A stretch of 64,000 nucleotides of DNA from Novipirellula artificiosorum (GTDB taxonomy: Bacteria > Planctomycetota > Planctomycetia > Pirellulales > Pirellulaceae), in contig NZ_SJPV01000001.1 of assembly GCF_007860135.1 (NCBI RefSeq), positions 482,939 to 546,938 on the forward strand. Reading direction: 5' to 3'. Position numbers and translations under genes: made by a program. A model generated the notes under the pieces. The model was not told where the DNA came from and searched no databases. It saw only the letters and a list, made by a program, of their open reading frames with translations. This document shows, piece by piece, positions 33,906 to 42,375 of the stretch. The number at the start of each line of letters is the position of its first letter. The stretch's first letter is position 1.

Positions 33906-34655
33906 ATGAGCACCAAAGAACAGCGTCGCCAGAAGAAACTGGTCAAGAAAAAAACCAAAGAGGTAGCCAAACGCAAACAGCAGGCTCGCCAAAAGGCGGT
34001 CATGCAGTCACTGGCGGGTCAGATGAGGGTAGCCGGTGGAGGCACGCTTGATCGCTGTTTCCTCAGCGAAGATCTGTTTGCCGACAACAACCGGATCGGC
34101 AGCGTCTTGATCAGTCGCTTCATGCCCGATGGACGCGTCGCCTGTGCCCGCATCTTGGTCGACGCCTTTTGCTTGGGCGTCAAGAACGTCGATGGATTCG
34201 TCACCTTTCCAGCGAACCTGTCGGAATTCATCGAAAGAGTCGAGCAAGCCGAAACGCTCCGACGCTGCCAACCGGCGATGGCAAAAAAGTTCGTGGAAGA
34301 AGCGATTGCCTATGCGGCGAAGTTCGGTATCGAACCGCACGCCGATTACCGAAAGGTGGAATCGATTTGGAGCGGCATCGACGCGAGCGAGTGCGATGAA
34401 ACCTTCCAATTTGGTGACGAAAAGGGAAAGCCGCGGTACATCAGCGGGCCATTCGATTCAAGCGTGTTCCAGCAGCGCATCCTCGACAAACTGCGCACCC
34501 ATGCAGGGGAGGGCAACTACGAGTTTGTCATGATGGTCGGCGATCACCACGCGTTCTCCACCGCCGAAGAGATGAGTTGGATGGAAGACCCCGAATTGGA
34601 CGCCGACATCGACGAAGACGTCATCGACGGCCGGGTGATTGAGTCGCGTCCCTAA
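33906..34655 (+). CDS. Unrecognised protein with a very basic N-terminus
   Basis: A 249-aa soluble protein starting MSTKEQRRQKKLVKKKTKEV. The first 35 residues are almost all Lys, Arg and Gln and probably form a helix able to bind nucleic acid or ribosomes. The rest is a compact mixed domain (GGGTLDRCFLSEDLFADN, RFMPDGRVACARILVDAFCL, FVEEAIAYAAKFGIEPHADY) ending in an acidic tail. I do not recognise the family. The start at 33906 is chosen because the upstream open frame is antisense-like spacer. It lies about 100 bases after ispH on the same strand and its stop overlaps the end of the convergent DUF1080 gene by four bases. Confidence 0.75.
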   Translation: MSTKEQRRQKKLVKKKTKEVAKRKQQARQKAVMQSLAGQMRVAGGGTLDRCFLSEDLFADNNRIGSVLISRFMPDGRVACARILVDAFCLGVKNVDGFVTFPANLSEFIERVEQAETLRRCQPAMAKKFVEEAIAYAAKFGIEPHADYRKVESIWSGIDASECDETFQFGDEKGKPRYISGPFDSSVFQQRILDKLRTHAGEGNYEFVMMVGDHHAFSTAEEMSWMEDPELDADIDEDVIDGRVIESRP

Positions 34656-35944
34656 GCTCCTTCCTGCGGGTCACTTGCGATCGCAATTTGCTTGAACAGC
34701 GCGTCGGTTGTTTCGTCGTGACCTTGAACCATGATGGTCCCCGCTTCGGTCCGTTTTCCCTTTCGTGGATTTTCGTTCGCTTCGCGGTCGTCCTGCCAAT
34801 TGCTGACTTGAACGCCATTGACCCAGGCCGCGAACTTGTCGCCCTGTGCGGCCAAGACGACGGTGGCCCATTGGTCCGGTTCTGCCGCGATCACTCTTGC
34901 ATCTTGGCGGCGAAAAATACCGCCCGTACCACAATCCGCCGGCGACAACGGCATGTCGTCGATCATTGCGTTGCTGAGCTGACACTCGTAACCCATCATT
35001 TGGTCACCGGGAATGCAACGAAAGAAGATCCCCGAATTGATTTCGGGCTGTGGCAATTTGTATTCGGCGAGCAGTACAAAATCATCATACGATGAGTGGG
35101 TTTCAATCTGGCCGCTGCCCCCTTGGACATGCATGGCACCCTCATCGGTCACCGTAAACTCGGCATCCATTTCAGGATAACGGGTCCACTGTGAAAGCTG
35201 TTCATCCAACAGCGATTGGAATCCCAAAGGACGCAGCCGGACGTCGCGAAAAGCAACACGCCCCTTGTTGTGCTGAAGTCCGATTCGCCCCGCAGGCAAT
35301 CCCGTTGGATCGGTGTAGTCGGTAACGATGGTCCCATCAAGGGAGACTTGAACTTGGTTGCCTTCGACACGCATCGTCATTCGACGCCATGATCCATAGG
35401 ATTGTTTCGGAGCATCGTCGCCAACCTTTTCCCGCTCGACCAAACTTGCCGTTGGAAACGGATTCTCGTCATTCGCGATGTTCACTTCATAGCATTCTTG
35501 GCCGACGGCTTCGACCTGCAGCGGTGTCCGCAAAAACACCCCGCTATTGGTCTCCTCGTCCGCATTGAACTCGAGCGTGAGTTCAAAGTCTTTCCATGGA
35601 ATCGAAGTACACATCAAGCAGACATCGCCCCGATCGACCACGATGGATTGGTCTTCGATTCGCCAGTTGGCGTTGCCGGCGATTTCCCACCCGAACAACG
35701 TATGGCCATCAAATAGCCGGATCCAACCCTCCCCCGCGTCCGCTGAGTCAAGTCGCGCCGCTAACAACTCGTCGGCTGTCGCCTCGTAAGTTTGCGGCTC
35801 GAAAACCAAGTCGGCAAGTTCGGCGGAATCGGATGGAGCTCGTTCGGCTTGATCCACAGAGGAGTCGGATTTTGAACCGCAACCGACACAGTACAGCAGC
35901 AAGCACGTCAGTGAACAGGTCGTAAAAAGCTTATTCATATCCAT
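34652..35944 (-). CDS. DUF1080 lipoprotein with two 3-keto-disaccharide-hydrolase-like domains
   Basis: The N-terminus MDMNKLFTTCSLTCLLLYCV ends in a GC lipobox, so this is a predicted lipoprotein. Two tandem DUF1080 (PF06439) concanavalin-like domains follow. The first (about 55-225) has GWIRLFDGHTLFGWEIAGNA, SGVFLRTPLQ and YEVNIAND. The second (about 225-425) has DFVLLAEYKLPQPEINSGIF and YECQLSNAMID. Some members of this family hydrolyse 3-keto-glycosides, and they are greatly expanded in planctomycetes. The start (or the in-frame ATG at 35938) overlaps the stop of the sulfotransferase gene, so the two are co-transcribed. Confidence 0.88.
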   Translation of the reverse strand: MDMNKLFTTCSLTCLLLYCVGCGSKSDSSVDQAERAPSDSAELADLVFEPQTYEATADELLAARLDSADAGEGWIRLFDGHTLFGWEIAGNANWRIEDQSIVVDRGDVCLMCTSIPWKDFELTLEFNADEETNSGVFLRTPLQVEAVGQECYEVNIANDENPFPTASLVEREKVGDDAPKQSYGSWRRMTMRVEGNQVQVSLDGTIVTDYTDPTGLPAGRIGLQHNKGRVAFRDVRLRPLGFQSLLDEQLSQWTRYPEMDAEFTVTDEGAMHVQGGSGQIETHSSYDDFVLLAEYKLPQPEINSGIFFRCIPGDQMMGYECQLSNAMIDDMPLSPADCGTGGIFRRQDARVIAAEPDQWATVVLAAQGDKFAAWVNGVQVSNWQDDREANENPRKGKRTEAGTIMVQGHDETTDALFKQIAIASDPQEGA

Positions 35945-37148
35945 AGCGTTGAAAATAAGTTGCCCATCGCGAACGAATCAGTTCGTCTGCTGCGGGATCG
36001 AGTTGGTGTTGATTGGTTTGATACTCTTTATGTTCCGTTTCAACCCATTGACGAATCGTTGGCTCCACGGAATCAAAATCGCTGAGATGCAACGTCTCAT
36101 AAATCGTCCGTAAACTCTTCACAGGGCTGGCGACTAAGTCCTCGTAGCGTAGGTCGATCAAACGGTCTGGAGCGATCGATTCACGCTGGCAATGAAACGC
36201 ATCATACATGCGTTCAAAGCACTCGATCACGTAAGGTTCGATTTGTTCGTGGTGCGGTTTCTGCAAACCCTGTACTTCATCGAGGCTTTTCCACAATCGA
36301 CAGGTCGATGGAAACAAGGAACGCGGGTCACGAGTCATGTGAATGAACTTGGCTTCCGGAAACTCGCGAGCTAAATGAGCGATCCGCCCGGTGTGCGTGG
36401 GGCTCTTGATTACCAAAGGACGGCCCGTTGCAACGCTGACATTCAATAGGAATCGACGGAGCGTTTTGAGCCAATCATCGACCGCGGCTTCCTCAACCCC
36501 TTCGAAGTTAAGGTAATTCAGATCGACAGGGCCTTCATTGGGAAACGCGATTCGCCGATAGGGGCTCGGCAAACCAAGCGTCAACAGCGCGAACTCGTCC
36601 TCTTGGGGGCGATCCCAACCCGCCGCCATATTGTCCATCGGCCGCTTGCCGGGCAGTAACCAACTGGCAAAACGGCGAAAAAACCATTCGGTCGCTAAAA
36701 AATGTGACGGTGCAAAGCACTGATAGGTGGAGGGGCTGCTGAGCCGTTCGTCGCGGACCATCAATTCATGCAGCAGCGTCGTTCCGCTCCGCCAATGGCC
36801 AATGATAAAAACGGGCGTGCCCTGAAGCTCGGCATCACGTTGGCGGCGTCCAAAAAAAAGCCGCTGGATGCCCGCCAAGACCGTATTGAACAGCGTGGCC
36901 ATCGAAACGCCCACCGCCAGCGTCCAGCGACTGGGATGAACTCGAAAATGGCCTTCCCGCAGCAGACCCCACCACGCCATCGGACGCATTCCGTGCCAAA
37001 ATCGAGGCGAATAGAAGGGATATTGGTGGTACGGCCGCGGCGCAGGGACGGTGTCGGATCCGCGCACGGATGCTTCGCCCAACTCAACAGCTGGGTGGCG
37101 GGGACGATTCGCTCGATCGTTCGGAGAGAGATCGGTCAAGGCGTCCAA
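35931..37148 (-). CDS. Sulfotransferase (Sulfotransfer_3 type)
   Basis: A 405-aa PAPS-dependent sulfotransferase. The 5'-phosphosulfate loop is GHWRSGTTLLHELM, and the 3'-phosphate site is visible at FIHMTRDPRSLFPSTCRLWK. A hydrophobic stretch near residues 75-95 could anchor it to the membrane. The acceptor is unknown; in this setting it could be a sulfated surface glycan or lipid. The gene overlaps the downstream DUF1080 lipoprotein gene by up to 14 bases, which implies a functional pair. Confidence 0.88.
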   Translation of the reverse strand: MDALTDLSPNDRANRPRHPAVELGEASVRGSDTVPAPRPYHQYPFYSPRFWHGMRPMAWWGLLREGHFRVHPSRWTLAVGVSMATLFNTVLAGIQRLFFGRRQRDAELQGTPVFIIGHWRSGTTLLHELMVRDERLSSPSTYQCFAPSHFLATEWFFRRFASWLLPGKRPMDNMAAGWDRPQEDEFALLTLGLPSPYRRIAFPNEGPVDLNYLNFEGVEEAAVDDWLKTLRRFLLNVSVATGRPLVIKSPTHTGRIAHLAREFPEAKFIHMTRDPRSLFPSTCRLWKSLDEVQGLQKPHHEQIEPYVIECFERMYDAFHCQRESIAPDRLIDLRYEDLVASPVKSLRTIYETLHLSDFDSVEPTIRQWVETEHKEYQTNQHQLDPAADELIRSRWATYFQRYGYE

Positions 37149-37338
37149 TACCTAATAAAATGAGGGAAACAATGGGAACCAAACGGATGCTAACACTGTA
37201 ATTGTTATACGGTGGCGACGGCAGTCCCAACGCTGCGGTTTATCCGAATCAGCCTGTCCACCTCACCAATCCCCTCAATTTGGCTACAATCCTCCTGCGT
37301 TTGTCTCTCATTTCCGTCCTCTCCCCTGTTTTGAACCC

Positions 37339-37677
37339 TTGAACGCTTCACCCGAGAAACCGCCCACCCCCAAAGAACTGTCGATCGCAGATCTGCAGCG
37401 TCATATTCGTGAGATGTACTACCAAAAAGACATCACCCGAGGCGTTGATGGCACGTTCATGTGGTTGATGGAGGAGATCGGCGAGTTGGCTTCGGCGCTG
37501 CGTGGGGACGACCGAGAGAACTTGGCCGAGGAATTCGCTGACGTGATCGCCTGGTTGGCGACGATTGCGAATGTCGCGGAAGTGGATCTGAATGCGGCAT
37601 TGGTGGCAAAATATGGATCCGGTTGCCCCGGATGTAACCGACTGGTCTGCGAATGTCCCAACTCGGAAAAACCGTGA
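37339..37677 (+). CDS. MazG-like nucleotide pyrophosphohydrolase domain protein with a C-terminal Cys cluster
   Basis: A 112-aa protein starting at a TTG codon. The all-alpha NTP-PPase core has the metal-binding acidic pattern EExxE (residues 45-49, MEEIGEL) and EExxD (64-68, EEFAD). The tail carries CPGCNRLVCEC (Cys 96, 99, 104, 106), a small zinc-knuckle-like cluster. The family hydrolyses non-canonical or regulatory nucleoside triphosphates; the substrate here is unknown. No in-frame ATG occurs before residue 26, which lies inside the domain, so the TTG start is preferred. It stands alone on the plus strand. Confidence 0.82.
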   Translation: MNASPEKPPTPKELSIADLQRHIREMYYQKDITRGVDGTFMWLMEEIGELASALRGDDRENLAEEFADVIAWLATIANVAEVDLNAALVAKYGSGCPGCNRLVCECPNSEKP

Positions 37678-37716
37678 TTTTTTGCACCTCTTCCCTGGTC
37701 TGCCCTCCGAACAAGT

Positions 37717-37784
37717 GACCTGTACGGGCCCACGACCTGTACGGGCCCACGACCTGAACGGGCCCGTGACCTGAACGGGCCCGC
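37717..37784 (+). repeat. Four tandem copies of a 17-bp repeat
   Basis: Four head-to-tail units start at 37717, 37734, 37751 and 37768, with the consensus GACCTGWACGGGCCCRY. The first two copies are identical, the last two differ slightly. Each unit contains a GGGCCC palindrome. The array sits between the MazG-like gene and the 738-aa gene, 38 bases before the latter's ATG. Confidence 0.9.
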
Positions 37785-37822
37785 GACCTTATCGCCGAAC
37801 CGGCAAGATAGAAAACGTCCTC

Positions 37823-40039
37823 ATGATTCAACCCTTCGCGTCTCGATGGCTATTGTTTGTCTGCGGGATCAGCTTGGCATGCTGTTTTTGCAAGAGTGCG
37901 TCCGCGCAAGTTCAATCCACGGACGCAATCACGGTTGGCATCGAAGGCCATTTCCGTGTGGGGTGCTGGACGGGAATCCACGGTGAATCCGACCAGCCGG
38001 AGATTCTTCAGGTTGTCACCGAGGACGGTGATGGCGTCACCGTTGCTTATGTCCAACCAACCAGCCGCCCCAAAGGGTCATCATGGTCGTACGCGATTCC
38101 CGGCAGCGAAGAGGCCCCGTTGGGGATCGAATTTTCGGACGGTCAACGTATCACGACGCGGTTTCCGACCCTCGGATCTCCATCGCGGGGTCCTTCCCAA
38201 GTTCCGCTCGGGATGCCTTGGGTGATCTCGATCGGCGATCCGCTTGGCGTTGATCAAATGGGAGCCAATGCGTTGTTGCGTCGGGATGCAACGATTGCCG
38301 TTTCCATTCCAAAGTCTGCTGCGGGGCTGCCGGATTCGGAACTCGGCTACGACGGCGTCGACTTGATCATGATCGGAGGCTCTGGGACGAAACTGTTGGC
38401 CGCGATGAGCCCGTCGCAGCGAACCGCAATGGAAACATGGATGGTTCGTGGGGGTCGTGTCTTGTTGATGCTTGGGAAATCGTTACCGGAACTTCAACAA
38501 GCCGCACCTTGGCTGTTGGATTTGATTCCGGCGGCGAAAGGAACGATTGAAAACGATTGGACGACTGTCCAGATCGATCCGTCAGCCATCGAAACCTTCA
38601 CGGCAACACAAACGCCGCTCCAACCCTTTGCCGGAGCGAAGCTGCCCAAAGGTGTCGGCGACAGCATCATTAACGGCCGAACAACACGCCGAGTGAGCAC
38701 GCCGGTGGCGGCGGAATATGTCGTCGGCCTAGGAAAGATCACCGCCCTGGCTGCGGATTTGGATCAAGCACCGTTTGTCGATTGGCCCCAGCGGCTCGAT
38801 TTGATCACTCAGCTTACTGGCAAGCGATTGTCTTCGGAGGTGATGCCGACGTCGGCTCTGAATCGCTCTACCGCCTACGACGACTTGGCCGGCCAGATGC
38901 GGGCGACCCTCGATCACTTTCCAACACAGCGACGGTTTCGTTTCTCGATCGTTTCCCTGATCTTATTGGGGCTGATTACACTTGTCGGGCCGCTGGACTA
39001 TTTCGTCGTCAACCGATTACTTGGCAAACCGCTGCTAGGCTGGCTCACGTTCCCCGCAATGGCGATCGGGATTGCAGCCTTCTTGATCCTACAAGCAAAC
39101 CCAATGACCGAATCCACGACCACAGCCCTCGGTGGTGATGCGATCTCGGATTCGCCCAGGATCCCTGTCAACCGAATCGAATGGGTTGATCTTGATTCGA
39201 AAAATCAACTCGGACGTTCTTTTGCCTGGGCATCGATCTATTCGCACGATGCAAATCTTCTCGACATCACGAGCGCAGCGGGCCCTTCGTTGGGCCAATT
39301 GTCCAAGAGCGTCTCTGCGATGTTGACGATTCCGTACGGGTTCCCTGGGCGATCCTTCGGAGCGATCCAGGTCACCGGCGAAAACGAACGACTGCCAACC
39401 TATCAGGTTTCGCTTGTCTCCGAGGCGGGGACGACCAGCAGTGAGATACGAGGCGTGCCGCTCGCGCCACGCAGCAGCAAGTCGATCGCGAGCCAGATCC
39501 GTTTCACGCCGAATATCGCAGACGATCTGGTAATGCATCGCCGTGGAGGAAGTGAATTGCTCGAAGGTGAATTAGAAAACCCGCTGCCAGTCGATTTGCT
39601 CAACGGCATCTTGATCTACCGCAACTGGGCTTACTTGCTGCCAACGCGATTCCCCGCCGGCGGGCGAATTGAATCGATCGATTCCCTTCGTCAAAAGAAC
39701 TTTCGTTGGCAGTTGTCGCGGCAAAAAGCCCTGGAAAGCTCAACCGAGACGCAAGCATGGGACGCTGCGTTGACCGACGACCCCGAACGGATCGCGGAGA
39801 TACTGATGTTCCATGAAGTGGTCGGCGGCGCTCAATACACGACTCTAAAAGATCAAGTTTTGACTCCGTTAGACCTCAGCCATGTCTTGACGGACGAACG
39901 CTGCATCTTGATCGGCCGACTGGCTAGCCCGTTGACGCAGCTAGCGACATCCAATCATGGATCCACCGCGGAGTTGGCCGAGCAAACACTGACTCTTGTG
40001 CGGATCATTATCCCAGTGGAAAGCAAGCGGCGATATTAG
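37823..40039 (+). CDS. Large signal-peptide protein with central membrane spans, partner of an ABC ATPase
   Basis: A 738-aa protein with an N-terminal signal sequence (LLFVCGISLACCFCKSASAQ). The first 350 residues form a probable periplasmic domain. A hydrophobic pair at about residues 372-420 (IVSLILLGLITLVGPLDYFV, then WLTFPAMAIGIAAFLIL) anchors it, and a beta-rich C-terminal domain follows. I do not recognise a named family. The ABC ATPase gene begins 28 bases downstream on the same strand, so the two probably act together; the architecture resembles accessory subunits of ABC-2/Gld-like exporters. No permease gene adjoins, so this protein or a distant gene may supply the membrane part. That is inference. 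Confidence 0.75.
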   Translation: MIQPFASRWLLFVCGISLACCFCKSASAQVQSTDAITVGIEGHFRVGCWTGIHGESDQPEILQVVTEDGDGVTVAYVQPTSRPKGSSWSYAIPGSEEAPLGIEFSDGQRITTRFPTLGSPSRGPSQVPLGMPWVISIGDPLGVDQMGANALLRRDATIAVSIPKSAAGLPDSELGYDGVDLIMIGGSGTKLLAAMSPSQRTAMETWMVRGGRVLLMLGKSLPELQQAAPWLLDLIPAAKGTIENDWTTVQIDPSAIETFTATQTPLQPFAGAKLPKGVGDSIINGRTTRRVSTPVAAEYVVGLGKITALAADLDQAPFVDWPQRLDLITQLTGKRLSSEVMPTSALNRSTAYDDLAGQMRATLDHFPTQRRFRFSIVSLILLGLITLVGPLDYFVVNRLLGKPLLGWLTFPAMAIGIAAFLILQANPMTESTTTALGGDAISDSPRIPVNRIEWVDLDSKNQLGRSFAWASIYSHDANLLDITSAAGPSLGQLSKSVSAMLTIPYGFPGRSFGAIQVTGENERLPTYQVSLVSEAGTTSSEIRGVPLAPRSSKSIASQIRFTPNIADDLVMHRRGGSELLEGELENPLPVDLLNGILIYRNWAYLLPTRFPAGGRIESIDSLRQKNFRWQLSRQKALESSTETQAWDAALTDDPERIAEILMFHEVVGGAQYTTLKDQVLTPLDLSHVLTDERCILIGRLASPLTQLATSNHGSTAELAEQTLTLVRIIIPVESKRRY

Positions 40040-40067
40040 CGTTTGATGCCTTCCCACCCCTTCCCAT

Positions 40068-41030
40068 TTGAAACAAGCGACAAAAAAACTGGTGATTAAG
40101 ACAGTTGATTTAACCAAGAAGTACGGTGATGCTTTTGCCATCAAAGGCATTGACTTGGACCTCCAGGCTGGCGACCTATTTGGCTTCATCGGCCCCAATG
40201 GTGCCGGCAAGACCACGACCATGCGAATCATCGCAACGCTGCTGGAACCTTCTTGGGGCGAAGCCTATGTATGCGACCACAGCGTCCACACACACCCCAA
40301 AGAAATCCGCCGTTTGGTCGGATACATGCCCGACTTTTTCGGTGTCTACGATGATATGACCGTCGTCGAATACCTGGAATTCTTCGCGGCAGCTTACCGA
40401 ATCAACGGTAAACAGCGTGAGAACCGAGTCAACGAAATGCTGGATGTCGTCGACTTGGATTTCAAACGGGATGCCTTTGCCAATACGCTCTCACGAGGCC
40501 AAACGCAGCGACTCGGGCTGGCACGTACGCTGCTTCACGATCCTCAGGTGCTTCTGCTTGATGAGCCGCTATCCGGATTGGACCCACGCGCTCGGATTGA
40601 GATGCGAAATCTGCTTCGCAAACTTGGCGAAATGGGAAAGACGATTATCGTCAGCAGCCATATCCTGCCCGAGTTGGCGGACGTCTGTAACAAGGTGGGG
40701 ATCATTGATCGTGGCGAGCTCAAACAGAACGCGATGGTTACCGAGATCATCAAGATGGTCCGCGAGCATACAGTGCTGGTCATTCAAACCGCCAACCGCG
40801 AACAGCTCGACAAAGTGGCACCGTTGCTCGACGGTCACGAGAAAGTGCAAGGAACCGAACCCGGCGATGATTCCATTCGCGTGGTTTTAAAGGCAGGCGT
40901 GGAAGAATACAGCGACTTGCCGCGACAGTTGATCGAAAACGGCATCGATCTGCGCCGGTTCAGCGAGGAACAACTCGATTTAGAATCCGCCTTCATGGCG
41001 CTGACTCAAGGCACCAGCCGGCGGATGTGA
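40068..41030 (+). CDS. ABC transporter ATP-binding protein
   Basis: A 320-aa ATPase of the ABC-2 exporter type, starting at TTG 40068. Walker A is GPNGAGKTTTMRI, the signature is LSRGQTQR (a variant of LSGGQ), and Walker B runs into LLLDEPLSGLDPRARIEM. The His switch is in IIVSSHILPELADV. A C-terminal extension of about 90 residues follows the nucleotide-binding domain, as in NatA-like ATPases. It forms a probable operon with the 738-aa membrane-anchored protein upstream. No ABC-2 permease is adjacent. Confidence 0.92.
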   Translation: MKQATKKLVIKTVDLTKKYGDAFAIKGIDLDLQAGDLFGFIGPNGAGKTTTMRIIATLLEPSWGEAYVCDHSVHTHPKEIRRLVGYMPDFFGVYDDMTVVEYLEFFAAAYRINGKQRENRVNEMLDVVDLDFKRDAFANTLSRGQTQRLGLARTLLHDPQVLLLDEPLSGLDPRARIEMRNLLRKLGEMGKTIIVSSHILPELADVCNKVGIIDRGELKQNAMVTEIIKMVREHTVLVIQTANREQLDKVAPLLDGHEKVQGTEPGDDSIRVVLKAGVEEYSDLPRQLIENGIDLRRFSEEQLDLESAFMALTQGTSRRM

Positions 41031-41349
41031 ACCCTCAACCGAACGAGGAAACGCCCGCGATCGTGGCGGCGTCTCGGTTCGTTGCTCCCAACGCGATTGC
41101 CGTTTGCCTCTGCTCTCTTGCTCGATGGACCGGGTCGAGACGACGGAACGTGGTCGGTGAATCACCATTTCCGCTGGAAATAACCAAAAAAGCGGATGTG
41201 ACTCCAAGATTTGAGGACAGGATGTTGGGCGTTGGTTCGCAGAACAGTATAATTGCGGACATCCTATCAACCTAAATGGCAACCGTAGCGGATGTCCGTT
41301 GGGTGTGAACCACCTTTGTCTTGCATTTTTCTCGAGGGAGATCAAATCC
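41031..41349. other. Intergenic region upstream of the aldo/keto reductase
   Basis: About 320 bases between the ABC ATPase and the aldo/keto reductase start. It holds one good promoter (41225-41253) and otherwise nothing I recognise. Open frames here lack protein character. Confidence 0.5.
41225..41253 (+). promoter_or_regulatory. Sigma70-like promoter for the aldo/keto reductase gene
   Basis: A perfect -10 box TATAAT (41248-41253) lies 17 bases after TTGGGC (41225-41230), a weak -35. Transcription would start near 41260, about 90 bases before the ATG at 41350. Confidence 0.5.
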
Positions 41350-42267
41350 ATGGTCCAAGTGAATCGTCGACAGATTTTGGGAGCCGGTGCGGCTGCAGCG
41401 ACCGTCCTTGGAAGCTCCGCGCAGGCCGTCCCCCTCGACTCCGCGGACGTTCCGCCCCCGCCACAGATTCAACTTGGCAATACTGGGATTACGATGTCGC
41501 GTATCGGCCAAGGGACCGGAGTCCACGGCGGCAAGCGACAATCGGACCAAACACGGATGGGATTCGATGACTTGGTTGCGCTGTTCCATCATTCTTACGA
41601 ACGTGGGATCACCTTCTTCGATCTTGCCGACCTGTACGGAACCCATGTCTATTTTCGCGAGGCGCTGCGGACCATCCCGCGCGAAAAGGTGACGATCATG
41701 TCAAAGATGTGGTGGCGCTATGACGGGCCTGAAAACGCAACCAAAGCACCGCATCGTAAGGAGATCGTGCGCAGCACCTTGGAAAGATTCCGCCATGAAA
41801 TCGATACGGACTATCTTGACATCGTGCTGTTGCACTGCGAAACGACCCGCAACTGGGACGAGCAACTTAAGCCTTACATGGATGAATTGGCCGCCGCAAA
41901 AGAGAAAAAACAAGTTCGCGCCGTGGGCGTTTCTTGTCACGACTTCGGCGCGTTGGAGACGGCTGCCGAGTGCCCCTGGGTCGATGTCGTGCTTGCACGC
42001 ATCAATCGCAAAGGTGGCAAGGCCGCCAAGATGGACGGGACAACCGAGGAAGTATCGGCTCTGCTACAAAAAATGAAAGACAACGGCAAAGCCGTTCTCG
42101 GTATGAAAATCTTTGGCGAAGGCACACTTGTCGATCAAAAAGAGGAGTGCATCCAGTTCGCTCAGGGACTCACAGCGATCGACGCGATGACGATCGGGTT
42201 CCAAAAGAAAGAGGAAATCGACGAAGTGCTGCAGTTGATCCACAAGTATCCTGCCCAACAAGCTTAA
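41350..42267 (+). CDS. Tat-exported aldo/keto reductase
   Basis: The 305-aa protein starts with MVQVNRRQILGAGAAAATVL, a twin-arginine-like signal (Arg 6 and 7) followed by a hydrophobic stretch and AQA. The (beta/alpha)8 NADPH-binding reductase domain follows. The catalytic tetrad is recognisable as Asp and Tyr in FFDLADLYG, Lys in IMSKMWWRYDG and His in DYLDIVLLHCETT. Upstream frame to 41299 is not used because it would precede the signal. Tat-exported members of this family are common in planctomycetes and probably act on sugars or their oxidation products. It is convergent with the Gfo/Idh/MocA gene. Confidence 0.9.
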   Translation: MVQVNRRQILGAGAAAATVLGSSAQAVPLDSADVPPPPQIQLGNTGITMSRIGQGTGVHGGKRQSDQTRMGFDDLVALFHHSYERGITFFDLADLYGTHVYFREALRTIPREKVTIMSKMWWRYDGPENATKAPHRKEIVRSTLERFRHEIDTDYLDIVLLHCETTRNWDEQLKPYMDELAAAKEKKQVRAVGVSCHDFGALETAAECPWVDVVLARINRKGGKAAKMDGTTEEVSALLQKMKDNGKAVLGMKIFGEGTLVDQKEECIQFAQGLTAIDAMTIGFQKKEEIDEVLQLIHKYPAQQA

Positions 42268-42375
42268 CGTCAGGCAAACATAACGTCGGGCAAATGGCGA
42301 CGACGCGCCGGAAGGCTGCGAGTCATTTCGACTGGCAACCTTCCCGGACAACCCACGACGGGCAACGTCCAGCCG

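Noticed and set aside
37717..37784. CRISPR array
   Set aside because: The 17-bp units abut without spacers and no cas gene is present; it is a simple tandem repeat.
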